A program made the position numbers and the translations under genes. A stretch of 64,000 bases of DNA from Cerioporus squamosus (lineage: Eukaryota > Basidiomycota > Agaricomycetes > Polyporales > Polyporaceae): contig JABYQS010000050.1 of assembly GCA_022592435.1 (NCBI GenBank), positions 62,001 to 126,000 of the forward strand, given 5' to 3'. The notes under the pieces are model-generated. The model did not search any database, was not told the DNA's origin, and saw only the letters and a list, made by a program, of their open reading frames with translations. Below are positions 11,151-21,866 of this stretch, piece by piece; the stretch's first letter is position 1, and each line of letters begins with the position of its first letter.

Positions 11151-13968
11151 ATGGACGCCCTCCGTTCTCTCGTGCAGCCCCTCGTCGGCGGCGGAGGCGG
11201 CAACTCCATGATTGACGGCATGAAGCTCGTCGTCCTCGGTGGCACCGTCGAGACTGCTCGACGCGTCGCAAGCTCTGGATGGTATGTCCTGCCTTCCCTC
11301 TTCCCTCGTCATCCCAGCCAGCTGATCATTGCTCACCGACTCTACATGTACATGACGACGCCCCACTTCCAGGTCACAATTCATAAACTGTGAGCCTCTT
11401 TCGCTCGGTCCCGACCTGACCGCACGCTGACTCACCTGCCCCTCAGCTTTCTTCCTCACCGCCCACTTCTCCGAGGAGGACTACCCGTATGATTGGCTCA
11501 TGCTCTGGCTCTCCCGTCGCCCGGAGTGGCAACGTTCCCGCGAGTTTGAGACCACCACCCGCTCCTCCACACCCGGCTTCGGCTCCCGCGTAGCTGACAA
11601 CTCGTTCGGTGATGAGGAGGATGAGAGTGACGACGCACCTGGTCGCGTCAAGACGCGCGTCGTCTTCCAGCCTACATCCAACACCACCCACACCATCTAC
11701 TACCGTGGCCACTGGTTGCGCGTGAAGCGGTGGCGTAAGAATGACACCGGCAGCGAGGTCATCTCAGTGTCCGTCGTGGCGCGCAACAACTCCATCCTCA
11801 AGCAGCTCGTCCTCCAGGCCAAGAAGGAGTACGAGGCCGAGGCGGTACACCGCATACAGATCTATTTCGCCGACTCTCACGGCTGCTGGAGATGGACAGA
11901 TTCCCGCCATAAGCGGCCGATGTCGTCCATCGTCCTAAACCCGGGTGTGAAGGAGATGCTTCTGGCGGACACGAAGGACTTCCTTAAGTCTGAGAAGGTA
12001 CGTGTGCTGCTCGTCTAGGTTGAACGGGGGTTGCTTCACGCACCTCGGCTGGCTTCTGGCCTCTCCTTCACGTCGGTTTGCCTCTCCAGTGTTGACTTGT
12101 TACGTTGCTTTGCAGTGGTATGCGGACCGCGGCATTCCCTTCCGCAGAGGGTATCTGCTGTACGGTGTGCCCGGTTCTGGGAAGAGTTCGCTCATTCACG
12201 CCATCGCCGGCGAGCTGATGCTTGACATATACGTCGTATCCCTATCGTCATCGTGGATAAACGACAGCACTCTCACCACGCTGATGGGGCGCGTGCCGGC
12301 GCGCTGTATCGTCCTCCTCGAGGATCTTGATGCAGCCTTCACGCGCAGCACGTCGCGAGACGGCAACGCAACAGGTAACCCCGAAGGCAAGTCTGATGAG
12401 AAGCCCGCCGAGCAAACCACCAGCACGTCCTCGACTGCGCGCAGCAGGGTGCGCAAGACCGATCAGCTGTCAGATATCAACACTCTTAGCTTGAGCGGAC
12501 TGCTGAACGCACTAGATGGTGTTGCAGCGTCCGAGGGCCGCTTGTTGTTCGCGTATGTATCTGCTTCACCTCAGCTGCTCCGCCATGCTGACTTGGTTGC
12601 CAGAACGACGAACCATCTTGAACGCCTCGACCCTGCGTTGTCACGTCCCGGACGCATGGACGTGTGGATTGAGTTTAAGAACGCGTCCAAGTGGCAAGCT
12701 GAGCTACTGTTCCGTAACTTCTTCCCTTCGACAGACGAGGACAATGCGCCGATCGAGGGCGACCTTGACAGCATCGAGCTCCCCATGTGTCCGACGCCGC
12801 CGTCCCCGTCTGCGGCCTCGACCTCCGGCTCCACGCTCTTCTCCTCGATCTCGTCCACGTTCTCCTCCGTGCCCACAAGTCCATCGGGATCGTCGACTCC
12901 GCTATCGCCGCTTCCCTCGATGCCGGATGGCCTCCCGGCACGGTCTCGCACGAGCTCCACGGCGGGTCTGAGCACCGGCGCGACGAAGGGCAAGGAGCGG
13001 ACGCGGACGGTGAGCGACGCAGGACTGCTGAACCAGGCGTACCTGCCGCCGCCGGTCGAGGCGGAGATCATGGAGGCGAAGCACTCGGCGAAGCCGTTGG
13101 ACGGAGCGACGCTGGCGGCACTGGCGAAGAAGTTCGCGGACTCGATCCCGGACGAGGAATTCAGCGTCGCGGCGCTGCAAGGCTGTGAGTGTTCCGGTTG
13201 ATTCGTACGCTGATCACCTGTCTCCTCCCCCCGATCCCATCCACCTGCCCACTCTCGCCCACATTACGTCGCAAAACTTTTCTCTCCGGGGATGGTGCGT
13301 GTGGTGGCTTGCATGACGAGTGTGCTGACCGTGCGTTTCCGGACGGCGATGATTTGCAGATTTGCTGAAGAACAAGTCGCGACCTGAGAGCGCAGCAAAC
13401 GACGCGAGTGCATGGGTTGTGAGCGAGCGGGCGTTGAGGGAGAAGATGAAGAAGGAGCGGGAGGCGCGCGAGCTCAAGGAGAAGGAGGAGGTCAGTTATC
13501 CGATTACTTATCCGATCAACATCGATTATCACCCGTTTCCCCGGCGCTTCCCCCGGCCCGCCCTTGTCTCTCTTGTTCCTCGTCTGATCTGTCGTCCGAT
13601 GTTGCTGACATTGTTTTCTGTTCCTGCAGCGCGAACAACGTCGGAAGGAGCTGCTGCAGAAGGAGAAGGAGGCCGCGGAGCTCAAGAAGCTGGAGGAGAA
13701 CGAGGCCGCGCGCAACGCCGCCCAGCAAGCCGCTGCCCTCCTCAGCCAGACAATCCCGATGTCGCTCCCGCCGCTTCCCGTCGCCGGCGCTGAGCAGGTC
13801 GTGCAGCAGGTAGCTGTGATCGAGGCCGACAAGGAGAACTCGACCGCTGACGCGTCTGCTGAAGACGACGGCTCGACGGACTCGGAGGACGACGCGTGCG
13901 AGGAGCAGCGCTCTGCCGCGGTGTCTGGGACCACCTGGGTCAGTGTCGGCGAGGATGCATCGGCCTGA
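11151..13968 (+). CDS. BCS1-like mitochondrial-type AAA ATPase
   Basis: AAA ATPase of the BCS1 family; yeast Bcs1 inserts the Rieske protein into respiratory complex III. Exons: 11151-11281, 11373-11389, 11447-11997, 12116-12552, 12604-13184, 13360-13490, 13630-13968, giving 728 residues. The N-terminal BCS1_N part contains FFLTAHFSEEDYPYDWLMLW and ends in [20 protein letters not shown]. The AAA core follows with Walker A YGVPGSGKSSLIHAIAGE, Walker B RCIVLLEDLDAAF, and the sensor/arginine region NHLERLDPALSRPGRMDVWI. Between Walker B and this region sits a ~40-residue Thr/Ser/Lys insert. The C-terminus is enlarged: a Ser/Pro-rich stretch, then a charged coiled coil (MKKEREARELKEKEE...) and an acidic tail. 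Fungi carry several BCS1 paralogues, so the Rieske role is not assured. The second exon is only 17 nt. Confidence 0.9.
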
Positions 13969-14725
13969 CTACCTGGCACGTCCGGCGTCGTGGTGACGGG
14001 AGGGCACGCGGGACCTGCAGCTGGGGACCTGCCGCCTGATGATGTTGGCCACGACGTCGACGCTGCGGAGTGGGTCGAGATCCGCGCTGTCGCAGGCGGG
14101 GACAAAGACGGACTGTCCGTGGCAGGCGGGGCAGACGCTGTCAGTGCGAGTGAAGCTGACAGTTGTGCTGCCGCCGTCGTGCGTCCAGTGGTGGATGCAA
14201 TGGCCCGGCGGCACGCGCATGGGTTTGCAGTGCTGCGAATGTTTCCGCTGATTGAGTTCTATCTGCTTCATGTGCATGTTTTGTTGCAGCTCGCTCTGTT
14301 TGGACGTTAGGAGGGATGGTTCGTGCTCTGTGTCCGCCGATGTCTTGTCGGTGGCCGTTACATTAGACCGCATGTCTTGGAGTCGTCGCATACATTGTAT
14401 CTAGTTGCATTGCTGTAATCTATCAACACTGTCGGACACTGTTCACCAGCTGAGCTGCTCCCGCAGGGAGTGTTTGCGAGGCGGACCCCTGGGAGCGGGC
14501 GAGCGAGGCCGGTCGCCAATCAGCGCGGGTGGCGGGTGATGGAAATGGCCGGCTGCCTGGAGACGCCCGGCGCCTGTTTTGCAGTCTGCGCCGCCCGCCG
14601 CTGGCCATCTTCGTCCTCTTCCTCTTCCTCTTCCTCTCTCCTCTTCTTCCTCCACCGCCCTCAGGCTCTTAGCCGCCCCACAACCCGCCGCTCTTTTCAC
14701 TCTCCCCGCCTCATCTCTGCTCACA
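13969..14725. other. Intergenic region upstream of the G-alpha gene
   Basis: 757 nt: 3' flank of the AAA ATPase gene and promoter/leader of the G-alpha gene. It contains a short CCTCTT tandem (about 14615-14636) within a pyrimidine-rich leader. Frames here lack recognisable motifs. Confidence 0.4.
14615..14636. repeat. CCTCTT hexamer microsatellite in the G-alpha leader
   Basis: Three and a half copies of CCTCTT lie within a longer CT-rich tract that runs towards the G-alpha start codon 90 nt downstream. CT-rich leaders are common before fungal start codons, so this may be ordinary leader composition. Confidence 0.5.
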
Positions 14726-16367
14726 ATGGGTTGTGTCCAGTCCTCCGGCATCGACGATGAGGCCAAGGCCCGTGAGTATTCCAGACACATCACGCCCCTC
14801 CACTCCTATCGCCTCCCGCCGCCGTGCACGCCCGCCCCGTTGACACATCCTCTGTCCACAGGCAATGACGAGATCGAGAACCAGCTCAAGCGGGACCGCA
14901 TGATGGCGAAGAACGAGATCAAGATGTTGCTTCTTGGTGCTGGAGAGTCGGGCAAGGTTCGTATTCACCCTCCTCCAAAAAACGCGCCCGCTCACCCCGC
15001 CCTGCGCGCGCACAGTCCACTGTCCTCAAGCAGATGAAGCTCATCCACCACGGCGGCTACAATGAGCAAGAGCGGGACTCGTACAAGGAGATCATCTATT
15101 CCAACACCATCCAGTCTATGCGGTACGTCGCCGTCCCTTTCCCCTCTTTTCCTCCGCTGACATCTTCACGCGCCGCCCAGTGCCATCCTGGACGCGATGC
15201 CGCACCTCGACATCCAACTCTCGCCCCAAAACGACGCGAGGCGCAACATCATCCTCTCTCTGCCTGGCCAGATCGAGGGCGACATCATGCCGCGCGACGT
15301 TGCCGATGCCATCCGTGGTCTCTGGAGGGACCCCGGCGTGAAGGAGGCCGTTGCTCGCTCCCGCGAGTTCCAGCTCAACGACTCCGCCGTCTACTACTTC
15401 AACTCCATCGACCGCATGGCCGCCCCCAACTACATGCCCACCGATCAGGACATCCTCCGCTCCCGTGTCAAGACAACGGGTATCACTGAGACGACCTTCA
15501 AGGTCGGCGAGCTCACCTACAAGCTCTTCGACGTCGGTGGTCAGCGGTCGGAACGTAAGAAGTGGATCCACTGTTTTGAGAATGTCACTGCCCTGGTCTT
15601 CCTCGTCTCCCTGAGCGAGTATGACCAGATGCTGTATGAGGATGAGAGCGTGGTACGTCTCCTCTCCCGTCGCTTGTCAATCATACCCGTCTTCATACTT
15701 CCATCACCCATCATAGAACCGTATGCAAGAGGCCCTCACCCTCTTCGACTCGATATGCAACTCAAGATGGTTCGTGAAGACGTCAATCGTAAGTGTCCCA
15801 CCCACGTCACTGGAAGGGCTCCCTGGCCTATCTCCGGCGCCCGGCGTATAACTGGGATGACTAACTTTCCGCCTACCCTACAGATCCTGTTCCTCAACAA
15901 GATCGACCTGTTCGCGGAGAAGCTGCCACGGTCACCACTTGGCGACTACTTCCCCGACTACAACGGCGGCGATGACTACGACGCAGCATGCAACTATCTG
16001 CTTCACCGATTCGTGTCGCTCAACCAGAGCGCTGCGACCAAGCAGATCTATGCGCACTACACCTGCGCAACAGATACCCAGCAAATCAAGTGTACGTGCT
16101 GTCAAACCGTCTCCCAGTCGTGACCAAGCGCTGATCTTTTGTTCTGATGTTTGATCTGCCCTCGTGCCACTCGCACGTCCTGTCCACCCGCTACGCATGT
16201 CGCCACCTTTGGCATTGCCTGTGCATGCAACTGCGCTGCGCTGTTGACCCGCTGCGTCGTTCTCCGACTACCCGTCGGATCTTCTTCGGCGCGTCCCAAC
16301 AGTCGTCTTGAGCGCTATCCAGGATATCCTCTTGCAGCTGCACCTCCGGGAATGCGGTCTCCTGTAG
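14726..16367 (+). CDS. Heterotrimeric G-protein alpha subunit (group I/Gi-like)
   Basis: Membrane-anchored signalling GTPase coupling pheromone, nutrient or other receptors to cAMP and MAPK pathways. Exons: 14726-14771, 14862-14956, 15016-15122, 15181-15652, 15717-15788, 15884-16091, 16303-16367, giving 354 residues. The N-terminus MGCVQSS has Gly2 for myristoylation and Cys3 for palmitoylation. The G1 motif [12 protein letters not shown] spans an intron; the switch I Arg sits in [10 protein letters not shown]3 is [21 protein letters not shown]4 is FLNKIDLF; G5 is TCATDT. The protein ends LRECGLL, whose Cys at -4 is the pertussis-toxin-type position characteristic of fungal group I subunits. 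The last intron (211 nt) is longer than the rest (57-95 nt). Length and all motifs are intact. Confidence 0.97.
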
Positions 16368-17231
16368 TTCGGTGGAGGTTGCATGTCGGGTTGCGGGGAT
16401 GATATCTTGCGCATATGCTGCGTCTCCCCTCCTGACTGCCGTCGTTTCTTCTCACTCTCATCCTCTATATCTCTCTCGCATCTGCATTCTCTCTTGTCAT
16501 GTGTTCCATCAGCTTGTCCCGGTGCCCACGACCTCATCATGATCCCCCTCGCCTCGCCCATGCGCGATATGGTGGTGACGCGCTCCGCCGGGCACCGCAC
16601 CCACCACCGCATACTGTACATAGTTGGAAAATGTTTCGCGCCCAACCCGCCCAGCATGGTACCCCCACGTCGCTCCTTCCATGCCCCCACATGCCGCTGT
16701 GAACTCGGGCACTCCCGTCCGCCAGCTCACCGCTGCATTACTTCCGCGATTGATGACGCCTAATCCGTTCACATGCACTTCTTCTGTTCACGTATCTTTC
16801 CCCTTCTGACATTCTCGTGGTTGTGCTCATGTCTGGATGTGTCGGGATCGCTTTGTTTTCTGTAATGACCTACGTAGCCCTTCACCCCCTTATTAGTTCT
16901 GTTTATCCTCTTCTCTCTCTCCCGCCCATTGAGCATCTTGCCGTTGTGTCTCTTTAGTTAGGTTGCTCCCCTCTCTACCTCTCTCTCTCCCTTCTTCTGG
17001 CATACACGGCGCCCCCCTTGATCGACTACTATACAGCCAAAGTACGTACGTACCAGTACATTCTGTGTCTCCATCCAATGCACATGGAGCCTCAGGCTGG
17101 GTGATCCGCTCAATCTTCACCCCGCTTGCAACGAACCCTCGCTCGCGGCTCATCTGACACATGCAGTCCGCACTGGATCGTTGCTCCGGCCAACGGTGAG
17201 TGCAAATCATATATACTCTGATCAGCTTCCG

Positions 17232-17273
17232 CTGAACTTCGAACGCTGAACGCTCAACGTTGAACTCTGAACA
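17232..17273. repeat. Degenerate 7-bp tandem array (consensus YTSAACK)
   Basis: Six consecutive heptamers CTGAACT, TCGAACG, CTGAACG, CTCAACG, TTGAACT and CTGAACA share a central AAC and register. It lies in the spacer between the G-alpha gene and the tRNA gene. No function is evident. Confidence 0.6.
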
Positions 17274-17982
17274 TTGCGTGACGTCCCGCGCGAGCCGCCA
17301 TGCGAAATACTAACCAGCCAACATCCACTAACTTCGAGCAGATGACAACTCCCCATTTGGCAGTACGGGTGCACCGGCGAGCTGCGACGTACCGGTGTCA
17401 GTTGCAATGCAACGTCGAACCTACCTGAATGTATGCATCGTACGATACGTACGCACGCATGCCTAACCGCGCGGCCTCCGTCGCAACGTCCAGACGTCTA
17501 GCGGCAGAAGCAGAAGCCCATCTACATATCCCGCGTGCGCCAGAGCAAGCGCAAGTCCGAGTCATCTCCGCCGCCGCTGGACGTCATGAACTTACGTTGA
17601 ACGTGCAGGGTTCGTCTTTCTTCCCTTCCTTCCTTCCACTGCCAGCTGCTGCTGCGCCGTCGACCGCTCAATGACTGATGATTGCCGGCTTCGACCTCTA
17701 GAACCACGTCGGAGAGACGCTGCAGCTGTCTTGCAAGCTCAGAGTCAACATGCCGCGATACATGCTACATAGACCGTACGCCTTCGATCCATCTCCGGTG
17801 GTGCTTCTGCACCCTCCCGATCGCGATATTGGAAGGAAGTCCCTGGGGTCTCCTTCGGCACGGTGAAAGGTATAGGCCCGATCAGCCTTTCCCTGATACT
17901 TACCAGGAGTACAAAGGTGCTGCTGCCCTTGACTGTGCAACGTTCGTATGTCTCTCGAGATAGAGCAATAGATTTGGTGGGG

Positions 17983-17988
17983 AAAAAA
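17983..17988 (-). terminator. RNA polymerase III terminator of tRNA-Ser
   Basis: Six A residues on the plus strand, a T6 run in the tRNA sense, lie about 24 nt beyond the tRNA 3' end. Confidence 0.75.
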
Positions 17989-18011
17989 GTACAAGACGTT
18001 GAAGACTCTAT

Positions 18012-18104
18012 CGACACCAGCAGGATTTGAACCTGCGCTCCCAGAGGGAAACAGATAATCGGCAAGATTCGAATCTGTCGCCTTAACCACTCGGCCATAG
18101 TGTC
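18012..18104 (-). tRNA. tRNA-Ser(CGA), intron-containing
   Basis: A 93-nt gene folding as a class II tRNA. The acceptor stem GACACTA pairs with TGGTGTC plus discriminator G. The D arm is GCCGAGTGGTTAAGGC, the T arm GCAGG-TTCAAAT-CCTGC, and a long variable arm (around TTCCCTCTGGGAGC) marks Ser or Leu. The anticodon stem ACAGA/TCTGT encloses TTCGAA plus extra bases. The anticodon is CGA (Ser, UCG codons), followed by one A and then an 11-nt intron at about 18057-18067. Removing it restores a 7-nt loop. The sequence closely resembles yeast tRNA-Ser(CGA), which is also split. Internal A and B boxes are intact. Confidence 0.93.
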
Positions 18105-18212
18105 TTACAGCTTCAATGTCTGGTTTGCCACATGTCCTGGCAGAGCCGACCTATGTATAATCGTACATTGTCGAACACACTCTTTCATTGAATGTAAGCC
18201 AAGCATGCCTCC

Positions 18213-21200
18213 TTATGAACCTTTCACAGCCGCAATGAATGCCTGTACCCGTGCAGGATCCTTCGCAGATCCATCCTTCAACTCAACCCCACCGCTCACA
18301 TCCACCGCCCACGGACGGACGGTCTGTAGCACCTCCTGCACGCTGTCCGGAGTCAACCCGCCCGCAAGGATAATCGGGAGCTTCTCCCCGCCTCCAACCT
18401 CGCCCTTGTCCACCACCGCCTTCGCAATCTCAAGGTCAACGCGCGTGCCAGTCCCGCCGCTGAGCCCATTCGCACTGCCCTTCGCGACTGCGTCAAGGAG
18501 GACGAACTGGTGTGCACCAGGGCGAGTGATGCCAGTGAGCCCATGCCCCTCGCCGTCGATGTGGAAGACGCGGATCGTCGAAACGGGGATGTGCCGCGCC
18601 CACTCGATGGGCTCGTGCCCGTGCAGCTGCACGAGGTCGAGCTCCACGTCCTCGACCACCTTGATAATCTTCTCGAGAGGCTGGTTCTGGAAGACCCCAA
18701 CGACGAGTGGACGTTTCGACGCATCTCGCGTTAGCGTCTCTGTGAGCCGGCGTGCGTGCAGGTTGAGCCACGGCTCGTTCTTGAGCTCGTCCTCCGTCGA
18801 GACCTCGACGGCAGCAGGGCGATGAGGTTGTTGAGCACGACGTGAGTGGATAGCAGCCGAGATCTCCCGCGCCCGCTCGAGAGAGACATGTCGCTTGCTC
18901 GACGGGACGAACATCAGTCCAATCATGTCCGCGCCAGTCTCCATCGCATGGACCGCCTCCTCGACTGTGCGGATACCACAGATCTTGACAAGCGGCGGGG
19001 CGGACTCGACTGCTTTTCCCTTCGCGTCCTCAGCGTCGGGCCAATCGAGCAGCTGGCGGATGAACGCCTTGGTATCCTTCGCACGCATGAGGGCTTCCCC
19101 GACAAGGACCGCGTTGATTCCCTGCTCAGTGTAAGTCCGGACGTCCTCGGCGCCCTGGATACCGCTGAGCGCACAGAGCACGACGTCGCGCTCACGGACC
19201 ATGTCCACGAGGCGGGTCGTCGTCTGCATGTCAACCTGGAAGTCGTGCAGGTTCCTGTTGTTCACGCCGATGACCTTCGCGCCCAGAGCGAGAGCCGCCT
19301 CCATCTCGCGAGCATTGTTAACCTCCACAAGCGGCTCCATGCCAAGCGAGCGGGAGTATTCGTAGAGTGCGTGCAGCCGCGGGATCGGGAGCATGGCGAC
19401 GATGAGCAGAACGCTATCCGCACCGTGCAGACGCGCCTCCGCAATCTGGTACTCGTCGAAGATGAAGTCCTTGCGGAGCACCGCCGGGCGATGGGGCAAC
19501 GAGTCGATCGCTTGCCGGGCGAGGCGCATATCGAGGAGCGTGCCCTTGAACCAGGTCGGCTCGGTCAGCACCGAGATGACAGACGCGCCCGCGAGAGCAT
19601 ACGACAACGCCTGCTGTGCGGCGTTTGCCTTCATCGCAATGGGGCCCTTGGACGGGCTCGCGCGCTTGATCTCCGCCATGAGAGCAGGCTTCTTTGGGGC
19701 CTGCTTGAGGCGCGAGACGAACGACACCGCCGGCGGGGCAACGTTCAGATTCAGCAGAGTCTCAAGGTCCTCGGGCGTCGTACCCGGGGTCTGCTTCGCT
19801 AGCTCGACGTCCTTGATACGCTGGGCGTAGATCTTCTCGAGGATTGTGGGAATTTTGGCGTTCGATGCACCCGGGGTGGCGTTGCCGCTGGGCACCTTGT
19901 CGGCAATGCCCTCAAGGCCAAACGCAGGGAGAGCCTCTTCCGAGACGCGATATGAGGGGTTGAGGTCCCAGGTACCGCCGCGGAGAGCCAGGAAGTTCTT
20001 GAGGAGAGTGTCGCCGCCCTCGGATAGGATACTCTCCGGATGATACTGGACTGCTTCCAGGGTGTACTTGCGGTGGCGGACTCCCATGATAACGCCGCTG
20101 TCCTGCGTGATAGCGGTGATCGCAAGGTCGGGAGGAAGGGTGCTGGTGCTAGCACTGAGCGAGTGGTACCGGGTGGATTTGATGCCTTGAGGAATATCCT
20201 TGAAGCATCCCCGGCCGTCGTGACGGATGGGGCTGACCTTTCCGTGCTTGATCTCGCCGGCATAGCTGCGAAGGAAGACGTGAGCATTGGTGATGCCGAG
20301 CAAGACAGGACACGCGAACTAAGGCTAAGATCGACACGGTACGCGGCGTGATCAGACTTCCTTCCGAAAGGAATCGTGCTACTGCGAGTGGCGACCGCGG
20401 GCTCGAATGTGGATGCAAAGCCTCTCGGTGGGCACTGCGGGGACCATGGGAGACTCTGCCCTCCGCCCATGAGAGCATGCAAGCGAACAAGCTTTGTAAC
20501 CGCTCCGCCTCCAAGATATGGCCTCGAAGACACCTGAAGGGGCATATAACGCCTGGATGCGAGGAATGCATGTCCCTGCCGGATTCGACTGTCTCCACAG
20601 GAAGCACATGAGCACGACATCACATCTTTCTCGACACGCTGTGTGTCCGACAGGTGCATGGAGTGACCAGAACCTCGGTCAGAGAAACACCGCTGACGCA
20701 AAGGACGCACGCCTCCCGGTACGCTGCTCTCCTCTCTCCCGAACCCGCGGCCCAGAGACAGAAAGTTCAGAAGCAAGGTTGTCACCAAAAGGCGGCGGAG
20801 ATAACCACCAACCCGTGAAGCACGAAAGATCTCTGGCACGCGAGCAAGTCCCGCACAGCAGCAGATCATGTCTCGGTGCGAGCGCGAATAGCGCAGTCCA
20901 GTGGAAGCAAGTGCAATATACCAGTCTCTATCCTCCACTCCCTTCGGGACCGCAGTGTCCGCGGCGAAAGAGGTTCCCGCCATGCCGATCGCCCACTCCC
21001 GTCTCCCACACCAAGAGCCAGGACCGCAAGGATCCACAGAAGCTAATCAGAGTATAAACTCACCCAATTTGTCCCCCAAACACGTCCACCAGGCACTGCA
21101 AGCCCATGCACACGCCCATGATGGGCACCTTGCCCGTGAAGTACTTGATCGCCTCGCGCGAGATGCCCGAGTCGGTCGTCGGATGGCCAGGCCCGGGGGA

Positions 21201-21386
21201 GATGATGAGTGAGTTGAGCTTGAGGAGCGGGAACGCCGCGGGCGGAATCGCGTCGTTCCGAATGACCGTCACGTCTGCTCCGAGCAGACAGAGCGACTGA
21301 TAGATGTTCCACGTAAAGGAGTCGAAGTTATCAATGAGCAGCACGTCGAGCGGGCGCGTGAGCTCGAGCGGGAGGACGAGGGCCAT
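18213..21386 (-). CDS. trpC: Trifunctional tryptophan biosynthesis protein (GATase / IGPS / PRAI)
   Basis: One polypeptide with three activities: the glutamine amidotransferase subunit of anthranilate synthase, indole-3-glycerol-phosphate synthase and phosphoribosylanthranilate isomerase, the normal fungal fusion. Two exons, 21064-21386 and 18213-20265, give 791 residues. The GATase starts [17 protein letters not shown] and has the nucleophile Cys in [16 protein letters not shown]; the His/Glu of the triad lie in [15 protein letters not shown]. The IGPS part has [36 protein letters not shown] and [16 protein letters not shown]. The PRAI part has [19 protein letters not shown] and ends with [15 protein letters not shown] and AVDVSGGVE. 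All catalytic blocks are present. The intron between GATase residues G-Y (20266-21063) is 798 nt, exceptional for this window. Confidence 0.97.
20266..21063 (-). other. Unusually long (798 nt) intron of the tryptophan gene
   Basis: Donor GTGAGT and acceptor GCAG are canonical, and splicing joins VFGGQIG to YAGEIKHG exactly where the GATase family is continuous. Every other intron seen in the window is about 35-400 nt. A minus-strand frame stays open through most of it and into the downstream exon in another phase (19799-21037), but its product shows no recognisable domain. Confidence 0.85.
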
Positions 21387-21866
21387 CGTTGCTGAATTCG
21401 TGGTCTTGAGAAGAGACGGAGGTGTATTGGTGTCGCTGTGTGCTGGCAGATACTAGTAGGTCGCCACCAGCTGAAGAGAGGCGGGGATCGGGACTATGGG
21501 GATATGATCTGGGCGAAGACAGATATATGGATGCCGGATGGGGGGGAGGTACCAGCGCGCGGACGGGGGTGAGAAGGCGAGGGGTGGTCGGAGGTCCGAG
21601 ACGGAGGTGAGGTCGAGGAACAAGCTCGGAGCAGCCTTCTCGTCTCGACTCCGAGTCAGCACTCACACAACTTTTATGACCCTAACCCTATGATCACCTG
21701 TGTCTCGCGCAACACAACCCATCGCTCCGAGCAGAATCCAGACCTGCGTATAGCAACTATGTATCACGAAGCTGAAGCTTGAAGAGTAACCTACATGTTC
21801 ATAAAGTACAAAAAAGACATACCCGCGCCGCAACGGGCTCGGAGCGCCATAGTCATCTCGTCATCC
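21387..21866. other. Upstream region of the tryptophan gene
   Basis: 480 nt between the tryptophan gene start and the stop of the membrane-protein gene. Frames of 60-110 codons here are proline/arginine-rich and overlap on both strands, which I read as leader sequence. A telobox-like CCCTAACCCTA lies at 21680-21690. Confidence 0.5.
21680..21690 (-). promoter_or_regulatory. Telobox-like element upstream of the tryptophan gene
   Basis: CCCTAACCCTA on the plus strand (TAGGGTTAGGG in the gene sense), 294 nt upstream of the start codon. It equals nearly two units of the fungal TTAGGG telomere repeat. Tbf1/Rap1-type factors bind such motifs in fungal promoters; binding here is inferred. Confidence 0.45.

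Larger units (their letters stand above)
16368..18011. other. 3' flank of the G-alpha gene and spacer to the tRNA gene
   Basis: About 1.6 kb without a recognisable protein gene. The first several hundred bases are CT-rich and probably include a long 3' UTR. It also holds GTAC-rich short repeats (about 17042-17053), the degenerate 7-mer array at 17232-17273, and the poly-A run at 17983-17988 that is the tRNA terminator on the minus strand. Confidence 0.45.

Noticed and set aside
17042..17053. GTACGTACGTAC as a regulatory palindrome
   Set aside because: A short, self-complementary simple repeat of a kind expected by chance; no positional relation to a gene start.
18846..19802. 318-codon plus-strand frame opposite the IGPS/PRAI exon
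   Set aside because: A shadow of the strongly conserved minus-strand coding exon.
19799..21037. 412-codon frame antiphase to the tryptophan gene read as a real protein
   Set aside because: Its 3' half lies in another phase of an unambiguous coding exon, and the intron half has no recognised domain. Kept only as an observation about the intron.
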